Positions 23,853-31,857 of a stretch of DNA of 64,000 bases are shown here, in pieces (within the stretch, counting starts at the first letter, position 1; each line of letters opens with the position of its first letter). The DNA comes from DASUKM01 sp036278735 (GTDB lineage Bacteria > Acidobacteriota > Vicinamibacteria > Vicinamibacterales > 2-12-FULL-66-21): contig DASUKM010000022.1 of the NCBI GenBank assembly GCA_036278735.1, forward strand, positions 1-64,000, read 5' to 3'. Both the position numbers and the translations under genes were made by a program. The notes below the pieces were generated by a model that saw only the letters and a program-made list of their open reading frames with translations, was not told where the DNA came from and did not search any database.

Positions 23853-24442
23853 TGATGAGCCGTCTCGATGGCACGCGCGTGATCGTCAACCGTGCGGGGG
23901 AAGCCGCCATCATCGCGAGCCTCGGGCACCCCGCGTACGACCTGTTCGCCGCAGGCGATCGGCCGCAGAACTTCTACACGTGGGGCAGCATGGGGCTGGC
24001 GTCGTCGGTCGGCCTCGGACTTGCGCTCGCGCGGCCGGATCGGCGCGTCATCGTGCTCGACGGCGACGGCTCGCTGCTGATGAACCTCGGCTCCCTCGCC
24101 ACCATCGCGATGACCCGGCCGCCGAATCTCGTGCTGATCGTCTGGGACAACGGGGAGTACGGGACGACCGGCGGACAGAAGGCGGCCACGGCGGGCGGCG
24201 CGGATCTGGCGGCCGCGGCGGCGGCGATGCGCGTGCCGTTCACGGCGACGGTCTCGACCCCGGCCGATCTCGACGACGCGCTCTCGCGCGCCGCCGCCGC
24301 CGGAGGGCCGGCGGTCATCGTGGCAAAGGTGACCGAGTCCCGGCCGTCGGTGAAGCCGCCGCTCGACTGCGTGTTCCTGAAGCAGCGGTTCATGGCTGCC
24401 ATCGGCACGCCGGACACGGCGATCACGGGAGGGGCCGGGTGA
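23852..24442 (+). CDS. ThDP decarboxylase, PP-domain subunit (beta-like)
   Basis: A 196-residue protein corresponding to the C-terminal PP domain. The ThDP/Mg motif is complete: LDGDGSLLMNLGSLATIA, then VWDNGEYGTTGGQ. The NFYTWGSMGLASSVGLGLAL segment is typical of ComE-like subunits. It should form the active site together with the preceding Pyr subunit. The ATG overlaps the alpha stop by one base, and its own stop overlaps the next GTG start (GTGA), so expression is tightly coupled. Translation from 23852 or 23855 is equivalent apart from one Met. Confidence 0.88.
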   Translation: MMSRLDGTRVIVNRAGEAAIIASLGHPAYDLFAAGDRPQNFYTWGSMGLASSVGLGLALARPDRRVIVLDGDGSLLMNLGSLATIAMTRPPNLVLIVWDNGEYGTTGGQKAATAGGADLAAAAAAMRVPFTATVSTPADLDDALSRAAAAGGPAVIVAKVTESRPSVKPPLDCVFLKQRFMAAIGTPDTAITGGAG

Positions 24443-25266
24443 TTGCGCCGTTCCCGCGCACCCTCCTCTTCGCGCCCGCGCATCGCGCGCGGTTCGTGGA
24501 GAGCGCCTTCCGCTCGGACGCGGACGCTGTCGTACTGGATCTCGAGGACGCGGTTCCCGAACCCGACAAAGCGGCCGCGCGGAGCGCCGCCGCGCGCATC
24601 GTGAAGGACCGGCGGGACGGCGTGCCGGTGATCGTGCGGATCAACGCGTTCGGCATGCCGGAGTTCGAAGCCGATCTGGGCGCAATGGCCGACAGCCGGC
24701 CGGCGGCCGTGATGCTGCCCAAAGTCGAAACGCCCGACCCCATCGAGCGAGCGCGCTCGATGCCGCCGGAGGTCGGGCTCGTGCTGCTCATCGAATCCCC
24801 GGCGGGAATCCTGCGCGCGCTCGATCTGGCGCGGGTCGCGGGGCCGCGGCTCATCGCTCTCGCCTTCGGCGCCGAAGATTACCGTGCGTCGATGCGGCTG
24901 CCTCCTGAGGACGGGGGCCCCGCGCTCGAGATCGCTCGTGCCATGCTCGCGATGGCGGCGGCCGCTGCCGGGGTAACCGCGATCGACTCGCCGAGCCTGC
25001 AGCTCGACGATCCGGAGGCGCTCACCGCGGATTCCCGCCGCGCGCGGGCGCTCGGCTTCCAGGCGCGGCTCGCCATCCATCCAGCGCAGGTGCGGCCCAT
25101 CGCCGAGGCTTTCGCGCCGGACCCGGTCGAGCGCGAGTGGGCCAACGGGGTCATCCGCGCGGCCGCGGCGGCCAAAGCGCCCGGACAGGGCGCCCTCCGG
25201 GTGGACGGACGCATGATCGATGCGGCGACCCTCAGACGCGCCCAGCGCATCGTCGATGAGCACTGA
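24439..25266 (+). CDS. HpcH/HpaI-family CoA-ester lyase (CitE/citramalyl-CoA lyase-like)
   Basis: A 275-residue CitE-type TIM barrel. Landmarks are RTLLFAPAHRARFVESAF, VVLDLEDAVPEPDK (acidic Mg ligand region), RINAFGMPEFEAD, MLPKVETPD, LLIESPAGILRA and AFGAEDYRAS, then GFQARLAIHPAQVRPI. Members cleave citryl-, malyl- or citramalyl-CoA to acetyl-CoA plus an oxo acid. With the upstream CoA-transferase and MaoC hydratase, the order activation, hydration, cleavage is complete. The start is GTG, overlapping the beta-subunit stop by four bases. Confidence 0.9.
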   Translation: MIAPFPRTLLFAPAHRARFVESAFRSDADAVVLDLEDAVPEPDKAAARSAAARIVKDRRDGVPVIVRINAFGMPEFEADLGAMADSRPAAVMLPKVETPDPIERARSMPPEVGLVLLIESPAGILRALDLARVAGPRLIALAFGAEDYRASMRLPPEDGGPALEIARAMLAMAAAAAGVTAIDSPSLQLDDPEALTADSRRARALGFQARLAIHPAQVRPIAEAFAPDPVEREWANGVIRAAAAAKAPGQGALRVDGRMIDAATLRRAQRIVDEH

Positions 25267-26620
25267 CACGATGCCACTGGCCGGCGAGCTGGCGGCGTTC
25301 GCCGTCGACGTGGAGGTGCCGGAAGCGGCGCGCGAGCGTGCCCGCGCCGCATGGATCGACACAATCGGCGTCATCCTGGCGGGGAGCGTCGAGCCCGCCG
25401 CGCGCCTCGTCCAGGCGCTGGTGCGCGCCGACGGCGGGCTGCCGCGCTGTCACCTCCTCGGCGGCGACCTCCTGACGTCACCCGGCCTGGCCGCGCTGGC
25501 GAATGGCACCGCCGCCCACGCGCTCGACTTCGACGACATGTGCTTCGTCTCGCTCGCGCATCCGAGCGCGCCGCTCGTCCCGGCCGCCATTGCCGCCGGC
25601 GAGATCGCCGCGGCATCCGGCCGGGCACTCCTCGACGCCTACGTCGTCGGGTTCGAGATCGAGGCCGTGCTCGGACGCGCGATGCACCCGAGCCACTACG
25701 CCCGCGGCTGGCACGCCACGTCCACGCTCGGCACGATCGGAGCGGCGGCGGCCGCCGCGCGCCTGCTCGGGCTCGATCGCGCGGGCGCCGCCTGCGCGCT
25801 GGCCATCGCCGCTTCGTCGGCGTGCGGCCTCAAGGAGAACTTCGGGACGATGGTGAAGCCGCTGCATGCCGGGATGGCCGCCCGCGACGGCATCATGGCC
25901 GCGCTCCTCGCGCGGGACGGGTTTACCGCGTCCCCCTTGGCACTCGACGGCCCGCAGGGGTTCATTGCCGCGCTGAGCAATGCGCGGCGGGACGGCACAT
26001 CCGTCCGAGATCTGGGGCGGCGTTGGGACATCGTCGAGAGCGGCATCACGATGAAGCTCTACCCGTCGTGCGCCGCGACGCACCCCGCGCTCGATGCGAT
26101 CCTCGACCTCCGGCGGGAGCACGGGCTCGCCGCGCGCGACGTGGTCGCCGTGGCCGTCATGGTCGACGCGGTCACCCCGTCGGTCCTGCTCTACGCCGAC
26201 CCGCAGAGCGGGCTCGAAGCCAAGTTCAGCATGCCGTTCTGCGCCGCATTCGCCATCGTGCACGGCGACGTCGGCATCGATGCCTTCGACGACGCGGGGC
26301 TGCACGACGAGGGCGTGCGCCGCCTCGCCACGCGCGTTTCGATGATCGTGGATCCGGAAGTGGGCATCGGCGCGCCCGCGCTCACGCAGGCACGAGTCGC
26401 CCTCACACTCGCTGACGGCCGTGTCCTGCGCGCGGCGGCCGACGGTGCGAGAGGTTATCCCGACCGTCCGGCGACGGCGGATGCCGCACGCGACAAGTTC
26501 ATCTCGTGCGCCCGGCGCACGCTGACGCCTGCCGCCGCCGCGACCGCTTACGAACGTGTTTGCAATCTGCCGGCGTTGATCGACGCGCGCGACCTGGCGG
26601 CCTGGGTCAGCGGCCGCTGA
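25256..26620 (+). CDS. MmgE/PrpD family protein
   Basis: A 454-residue member of the 2-methylcitrate dehydratase/cis-aconitate decarboxylase fold. Typical segments are IDTIGVILAGS, LANGTAAHALDFDDM, WHATSTLGTIGAAAAAARLLGL, FGTMVKPLHAGMAARDG and KLYPSCAATH (residues around the active-site Lys/His). It probably dehydrates, hydrates or decarboxylates a tricarboxylic or branched dicarboxylic acid. It overlaps the lyase gene by 11 bases and is the last gene of the operon. An alternative start at 25271 would shorten it by five residues. Confidence 0.92.
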   Translation: MSTDTMPLAGELAAFAVDVEVPEAARERARAAWIDTIGVILAGSVEPAARLVQALVRADGGLPRCHLLGGDLLTSPGLAALANGTAAHALDFDDMCFVSLAHPSAPLVPAAIAAGEIAAASGRALLDAYVVGFEIEAVLGRAMHPSHYARGWHATSTLGTIGAAAAAARLLGLDRAGAACALAIAASSACGLKENFGTMVKPLHAGMAARDGIMAALLARDGFTASPLALDGPQGFIAALSNARRDGTSVRDLGRRWDIVESGITMKLYPSCAATHPALDAILDLRREHGLAARDVVAVAVMVDAVTPSVLLYADPQSGLEAKFSMPFCAAFAIVHGDVGIDAFDDAGLHDEGVRRLATRVSMIVDPEVGIGAPALTQARVALTLADGRVLRAAADGARGYPDRPATADAARDKFISCARRTLTPAAAATAYERVCNLPALIDARDLAAWVSGR

Positions 26621-26719
26621 TCAGGCCGACTGGAACGTTGTCGTGGCGACGGTGGCGGGCGCCGTCGCAGAGACGCGCACAAGGGCCGCCACCCGCTCTC
26701 TTGCACATCCCGCGGCGGA

Positions 26720-26737
26720 CGTCGGGATTTCCCGACG
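26720..26737. terminator. Bidirectional hairpin between convergent operons
   Basis: CGTCGGG-ATTT-CCCGACG is a perfect 7-bp stem with a 4-base loop, midway between the PrpD-like stop and the MFS stop. The stem is symmetric and could end both operons; there is no long U-tract. Confidence 0.45.
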
Positions 26738-26756
26738 GCTCACCGGCGTCCACGGG

Positions 26757-28016
26757 TTACGCGTACAACTCCTGTCCCCGGGTTTCCGGAATGAAGGCCC
26801 ACATGGCCGCGGCAAACACGAAGGCCGCCGCGATGACGGCGAAGGCCACGCCGAAGCCGTGCCGATCGGCCAGCGATCCGACGGTAAACGGCGCGACCGC
26901 GCTTGCGATGCGCCCGACGTTGTATGTCAGCCCCTGCGCGGTCGCCCGGATCGACGTTGGGAACAGCTCCGCCGTGACGACGCCGAATCCGGAGAAGTAC
27001 CCCGTGCCGAAGAACGCCACGACCGGGCCGAGCAGCAACAGCAGAAGCCTCGTGTGCACGACCGCGTACAACGGCAGCAGGCCGGCCGCCAGGACGAGGT
27101 ATATGACGTACGTCTTCTTGCGCCCGATGACATCGCTGATGAAGCCGTACGTCACGTAGCCGAGCCACATGCCGACCTGCATCACGATGACGAAAAACGA
27201 CATCTGCACCGCCGTCAGGCCGATGCCCCCCTCGGCTACCGGCAGCGACAGGTAGGCCGGAATCCACAGATTGAAGCCCCACCAGGCGAACATGGTGCCG
27301 GCATTCATGAGCGTGAGGGCCACCGCCGCACGGCCGAGCGGGCCGGAGAACGCCATCCGCAGGCCGCTCACCGTGGACGTCTCGCGGCGGCGGCTCTGCT
27401 TCCAGATCTCAGGTTCCTCCACCGATCGCTGGATCCAGATCGTGACGATCGCGGGGAAGACGCCCACGAAGAACACGGCACGCCATCCCCACCGCGGCAA
27501 GACCACCGCGGCGATGACGGCTGCGAGCGCGTAGCCAACCGCCCAGGCGCTCTGGACGAGGCCCAGGGCCTTCCCCCGATGCGCGGCGGGCCACGTCTCG
27601 GCGACGAGGGCGGCACCGCTCGCCCACTCGCCCCCCATCCCGAGCCCGAGGAGCACCCGGAACACGGCGAGTTCCGTCACCGTCCTCGAGAATCCGCACG
27701 CGGCCGTGAACACGGAATAGATGACGATGCTCGCCGTCAGGGATCGGGCGCGGCCCCAACGATCGGCGAGAATGCCAAACGCCACGCCGCCAGCCGCCGA
27801 CGCCAGAAGCGTGATGGAGCCGAGCAGGCCCGCCGTCTCCTTGCTCATGCCCAGGTCCGCCATCAGGTAGGCCAGGACCATCGAGTAGAGCATCACGTCC
27901 ATGCTGTCGAGCATCCAGCCGAGCGCCGCCGCCAGCAGCGTGCGACGCTGCGTCGGCGTCGTCGTCCGGTACCACGGCGCCGTGGCCGTAGAGACGGGCT
28001 CGACGGGATGACTCAC
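26757..28016 (-). CDS. MFS transporter (metabolite:H+ symporter type)
   Basis: A 419-residue 12-helix major facilitator of the inner membrane. The first helix reads GWMLDSMDVMLYSMVLAYL, a form typical of aromatic-acid/metabolite:H+ symporters. The loop 2-3 motif is ADRWGRARS, helix 4-5 has GLGMGGEWASGAALVAETWP, and the second half has DVIGRKKTYV. It probably imports the substrate used by the two operons. The start is GTG, overlapping the hyuB stop as GTGA; the ~25 residues before the first helix are polar. It is the last gene of the leftward operon. Confidence 0.92.
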   Translation of the reverse strand: MSHPVEPVSTATAPWYRTTTPTQRRTLLAAALGWMLDSMDVMLYSMVLAYLMADLGMSKETAGLLGSITLLASAAGGVAFGILADRWGRARSLTASIVIYSVFTAACGFSRTVTELAVFRVLLGLGMGGEWASGAALVAETWPAAHRGKALGLVQSAWAVGYALAAVIAAVVLPRWGWRAVFFVGVFPAIVTIWIQRSVEEPEIWKQSRRRETSTVSGLRMAFSGPLGRAAVALTLMNAGTMFAWWGFNLWIPAYLSLPVAEGGIGLTAVQMSFFVIVMQVGMWLGYVTYGFISDVIGRKKTYVIYLVLAAGLLPLYAVVHTRLLLLLLGPVVAFFGTGYFSGFGVVTAELFPTSIRATAQGLTYNVGRIASAVAPFTVGSLADRHGFGVAFAVIAAAFVFAAAMWAFIPETRGQELYA

Positions 28017-29641
28017 TTGGAACGCTCCGTGGGATGCGCCGGGCCGTAACCTCCGCCGCCGGGGGTTTCGATCCTGAGTCGATCCCCCTCGCACGCCTTG
28101 AACGCGACCTTCGACGGCAGAACCTCCTCGACACCGTTCTTGATGAGGACGTTCGTGCCGGATTGTCCGGGATTGCCGCCGGCCAGACCGTACGGCCTGC
28201 CTTTTCGGCGCTCGGACAGAATCGTCACGTTCGTTTCCGTCAGCAGTTCGTACTCGCGGATGATGCCATCGCCTCCTCTGAACCGTCCGTCGCCGCCCGA
28301 ATGCCTCCTGAGCGCATATCGCCGCACGCGAACGGGCAGCACGTGCTCGAGGGCCTCGACCGGCGTGTTGCGGGTATTCGACATGTGGGTGTGGACGCCG
28401 CTCAGACCGTCCGCGGACGGCCTGGCTCCCATGCCGCCGCCAATGGTCTCGTAGTACGCAAACGGGCGCCCGCTGCGGGGATCGACGCCGCCCAGGGTGA
28501 CGTTGTTCATCGTCCCCTGGCTGGCGGCCGGAATCCGATCGGGCGCTGCGGCCGCGAGCGCACCGAACAGCACATCCGTGATGCGCTGCGAGGTCTCGAC
28601 GTTGCCGCCCGCGACCGCCGCGGGAGATCGCGCATTGACCACGGTCCCTTCCGGCGCGATGACCTGGATCGCGCGGCCGAGTCCCGCGTTGTAAGGCACG
28701 TCGCCTCGAACCAGGCACCGGAACACATAGAGAGAGGCCGACAGCGTGATCGCGTAGTTCGCGTTGACGTTGCCGGCGACCTGCGGGGCCGAACCGGTGA
28801 AGTCGACGACGGCCCGGTTGCCGGAGATGGTGACGGTGACGGCAATCCGCTGGGGGGCCGTCGTCATGCCGTCGTCGTCGAGCCAATCCTCGAAGCGGTA
28901 CTCGCCGTCCCGCAGATCGCGGATCGCCGCCTGGATGATGCGTTCGGTATATTCCTGCATGCCGACCGCGTACGCGTTGACCGTCTGACGGCCGTATTTG
29001 CGAACGGCTTCCAGGAGGCGCCGCTCGCCGATGCGGTTGGCCGCAATTTGCGCCGTGACGTCTCCCTCCCGCTCGAGCGGCGTCCGGACGTTGGCGAGCA
29101 GCAGGTTCATCACGTCACGGTTGATCGTGCCGCGCTGGAGCAGCTTGACCGGCGGGATGATCAATCCCTCCTGGAAGACCTCGCGGGCCAGCGGCATCGA
29201 GCCGGCCGCCATCCCGCCGACGTCGGAGTGATGCGCCCGGCTGGCGCTGAAGAACGCCGGCTGCCGCTCGTCGTCCAGGAAGATCGGCGTGACGAGGGTG
29301 ATGTCCGGAAGATGCGTTCCGCCCCGGTAGGGATCGTTGAGCATGATCGCATCGCCCGGCTCGAGCTGCCCGTACGCGATCGCGCTGGCCACCGAGAGCG
29401 GCATCGCCCCCAGGTGTACCGGCATGTGATCGCCCTGGGCGATCGTGTCGCCGCGGTCGTTGTAGATCGCGCACGAGTAGTCGAGGCGTTCCTTGATGTT
29501 GGGCGAAAACCCCGTGCGCCGGAGGGTGACGCCCATCTCCTCCGGGATCGACACGAGCAGGTTCTTGAAGATCTCGAACTCGATCGGATTGGCCTGGCTC
29601 GACCCGATTTGGATGGGGGGGTGCACGGCGTGCTCGGTCAT
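28013..29641 (-). CDS. hyuB: Hydantoinase B/oxoprolinase (HyuB) family subunit
   Basis: A 542-residue HyuB-type subunit. Recognisable segments are NPIEFEIFKNLLVSIPEEMG, RRTGFSPNIKERLDYSCAIY, GDHMPVHLGAMPLSV, LNDPYRGGTHLPDITLV and SRAHHSDVGGMAAGSMP, and C-terminally GGDGIIREYELL and GGGGYG. HyuA/HyuB pairs perform ATP-dependent ring opening (N-methylhydantoin, 5-oxoproline) or carboxylation (acetone, acetophenone). The substrate cannot be read from sequence. The ATG overlaps the hyuA stop by four bases, and the stop overlaps the transporter start. Confidence 0.93.
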   Translation of the reverse strand: MTEHAVHPPIQIGSSQANPIEFEIFKNLLVSIPEEMGVTLRRTGFSPNIKERLDYSCAIYNDRGDTIAQGDHMPVHLGAMPLSVASAIAYGQLEPGDAIMLNDPYRGGTHLPDITLVTPIFLDDERQPAFFSASRAHHSDVGGMAAGSMPLAREVFQEGLIIPPVKLLQRGTINRDVMNLLLANVRTPLEREGDVTAQIAANRIGERRLLEAVRKYGRQTVNAYAVGMQEYTERIIQAAIRDLRDGEYRFEDWLDDDGMTTAPQRIAVTVTISGNRAVVDFTGSAPQVAGNVNANYAITLSASLYVFRCLVRGDVPYNAGLGRAIQVIAPEGTVVNARSPAAVAGGNVETSQRITDVLFGALAAAAPDRIPAASQGTMNNVTLGGVDPRSGRPFAYYETIGGGMGARPSADGLSGVHTHMSNTRNTPVEALEHVLPVRVRRYALRRHSGGDGRFRGGDGIIREYELLTETNVTILSERRKGRPYGLAGGNPGQSGTNVLIKNGVEEVLPSKVAFKACEGDRLRIETPGGGGYGPAHPTERSK

Positions 29642-31653
29642 GACGCGGATACCCTGCGAGTAAGGACCAGATTCTTCATGTCGTCCGCTCGGGCCGACCA
29701 TTCGGCGGCGACCCATGTCGTCGAGCCCTCGTCGATCGCGAGGGCGGGGCCCTCGAACGAATCGTTCGCCGCGAGGGTCGTCCGGTCGAAGACCGGCACG
29801 TCGCGGCCCGCGTCGCCCAGGAGGACCCGGCGGTGCGCGATCGGCCGAACCGGGCCTCCCGACGGCCGCTCGCCGGCCGCCAGCTTCGGCTTCTTCGTCC
29901 GGCCGATGCCCCGGACGCGCACGTTCACGACCTCGAGTGGCCGCGCGGCGTCCGCGTAGCCATAGAGCCGCTGGTGGGCCGTATGGAACGCGGTCGACAC
30001 GCGCGCCTGCCATTCGGCATGAGGAATGTCGGAGGCGTCCGTGGGGATGCTGATCTCGTAGGCCTGGCCGGCGTAGCGGAGATCGACGGACCGTTCCAGT
30101 TGCACATCGCTGCCCGCGAAGCCGTCCTCGCGCAGGCGGCTGGCGGCCTTCCGTTCCAGCGCGTCGACGGCCGCCTCGTAGGCCGATCGATGAAGCTGGT
30201 CGAGCTGCCTCAGAACCGTCTGCGAGAAGTCACAGACGGTGTCCGACATGAGGAGACCCAACGCCGAGAGGACGCCCGGATGGACGGGCACCAGGATCGT
30301 CCGCATATCCAGCCGGGCGGCGATTTCGCAGGCGTGCAACCCACCGGCGCCGCCGAACGCCACGAGCGCGAAGTCGCGCGGATCATGACCTCGCTCGATC
30401 GAGACGACCCGGATCGCCCGCTCCATGTTCGAATTCGCAATCTCGATCACCCCGGCGGCGAGAACCAGCGGCTCGAGATGTACGCGCGCCGCGAGCGCCG
30501 CCGTCGCGGCGAGGGCGCGGTCCGGAAAAATCTGCATCCGGCCGCCCAGGAACCGATCGGGATCGATCCGCCCGAGGACCACGTTCGCGTCCGTCACCGT
30601 CATCGCCTCGCCGCTGCCGTAGCAGGCGGGACCGGGTTGGGAGCCGGCGCTCTCGGGGCCCACCCGAAGCGCGCCGCCAGCGTCGATATGGGCGATCGAT
30701 CCGCCACCCGCGCCGACGGTGTGGATGTCGAGCATCGGAATCCGCACGGGGAAGTCCCCGATCTGCGATTCCATCGTGAGGGTGGGACGTCCGTCGACCA
30801 GGCTCACGTCGGTCGACGTGCCGCCCATGTCAAGGGTGATGAACCGGTTGAACCCAGCGGCATGGGCGACCGCGGTCGCCCCGACGACGCCGCCGGCGGG
30901 TCCTGACAGGATCGTCTGCACGGCCGTGTGCCTGGCGACGCCCGCCGAAACAGTCCCTCCATTCGACTGCATGATCGTCAGGGTGGCGTCGCCGATGCGC
31001 CCTTGGAGCCGCTCGAGGTAGGCGCCCATGAGCGGCATCACGTAGGCGTTCAGCACCGTCGTGCTGCACCGCTCGAACTCGCGATATTCCGAGAGCACGG
31101 CGTGGGAGGGGGAGACCGCGAACCCCGCTGCGGCCAGGTGGCTCGTGACGCGCTGCTCATGCGCGGGGTTGGCGTACGAATGCAGCAGGCAGAGGGCGAC
31201 GGCCTCGGGTTGGATCGCCCGCAACCGTCCGACGAGGTCGTCGAGGTCGGCTCCGCCCAGCGGCACAAGCACGGTGCCGTCGTGCAGCATGCGCTCGGGC
31301 AGGCCGATCGTGTCGTCACGGCTGACAAGCGGCTTCGGTGCTTCGACGAAGACGTCGTACAGATCGCGGCGGGTCTGCCGACCAATGGCGAGTACGTCTT
31401 CGAAGCCCTGCGTCATCACGAGCGCGACGCGGGCCCCCTTGCGTTCGAGGATGGCGTTGGTGGCGACGGTGGAGCCGTGCACGATATCCCGCTTCGCCGG
31501 TGAACGACCCAAGTCCTCCAGCCCCTCCCCGATGGCGGCCGACGGATCGCCAGGGGTCGATCGCACCTTGAAGACGCGCAATTTCCCCTCGTGCAACAGC
31601 ACGAAGTCCGTAAAGGTTCCGCCGGTGTCGACACCGATCCGCAGAGTGGACAT
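29638..31653 (-). CDS. hyuA: Hydantoinase A/oxoprolinase (HyuA) family subunit
   Basis: A 671-residue ATP-binding subunit. The N-terminal domain opens with RIGVDTGGTFTDFVLL, the phosphate-binding loop of this acetate-kinase/Hsp70-like family. HGSTVATNAILERKGARVAL follows, and the second nucleotide motif is FITLDMGGTSTDVSLV. The C-terminal third (RYAGQAYEISIPTD, FHTAHQRLYGYAD) is the usual HyuA tail. The ATG at 31653 is where family similarity begins; upstream codons do not resemble HyuA. It is the first gene of the leftward operon, about 54 bases after a predicted sigma-54 start and adjacent to the sigma-54 activator gene. Confidence 0.94.
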   Translation of the reverse strand: MSTLRIGVDTGGTFTDFVLLHEGKLRVFKVRSTPGDPSAAIGEGLEDLGRSPAKRDIVHGSTVATNAILERKGARVALVMTQGFEDVLAIGRQTRRDLYDVFVEAPKPLVSRDDTIGLPERMLHDGTVLVPLGGADLDDLVGRLRAIQPEAVALCLLHSYANPAHEQRVTSHLAAAGFAVSPSHAVLSEYREFERCSTTVLNAYVMPLMGAYLERLQGRIGDATLTIMQSNGGTVSAGVARHTAVQTILSGPAGGVVGATAVAHAAGFNRFITLDMGGTSTDVSLVDGRPTLTMESQIGDFPVRIPMLDIHTVGAGGGSIAHIDAGGALRVGPESAGSQPGPACYGSGEAMTVTDANVVLGRIDPDRFLGGRMQIFPDRALAATAALAARVHLEPLVLAAGVIEIANSNMERAIRVVSIERGHDPRDFALVAFGGAGGLHACEIAARLDMRTILVPVHPGVLSALGLLMSDTVCDFSQTVLRQLDQLHRSAYEAAVDALERKAASRLREDGFAGSDVQLERSVDLRYAGQAYEISIPTDASDIPHAEWQARVSTAFHTAHQRLYGYADAARPLEVVNVRVRGIGRTKKPKLAAGERPSGGPVRPIAHRRVLLGDAGRDVPVFDRTTLAANDSFEGPALAIDEGSTTWVAAEWSARADDMKNLVLTRRVSAS

Positions 31654-31716
31654 CTGAAAAGACACCGCCATCGCGACAGGGCAAGAAACGCTGATTCGTT
31701 TCGGAAGTGAGCGGAG

Positions 31717-31733
31717 TGCAAGAGATCTACCAG
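31717..31733 (-). promoter_or_regulatory. Sigma-54 (-24/-12) promoter of hyuAB-MFS
   Basis: Read on the minus strand, CTGGTAG-ATCTC-TTGCA fits the sigma-54 consensus with exact N5 spacing and a perfect TTGCA at -12. The predicted start near 31707 leaves a leader of about 54 bases to the hyuA ATG. Confidence 0.65.
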
Positions 31734-31802
31734 TGCGGGAGGAGGGAAATCTGCGCAAAAATCCGCTCAGGAGGCAGGACGTGCACGACCGAAACGATCC
31801 GT

Positions 31803-31839
31803 TGCAACAAACGGTTGCACGGCAGGAGCTGCTCCTGCC
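31803..31839 (-). promoter_or_regulatory. Dyad (possible activator site) and hairpin after the activator gene
   Basis: TGCAAC-N5-GTTGCA (31803-31819) is centred about 104 bases upstream of the predicted hyuA start and is a candidate enhancer site. Next to it, GGCAGGAGC-T-GCTCCTGCC (31821-31839) is a perfect 9-bp inverted repeat 19 bases past the activator stop codon, perhaps its terminator. Confidence 0.45.
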
Positions 31840-31857
31840 CTCGCTGGCGCCTGTCGG

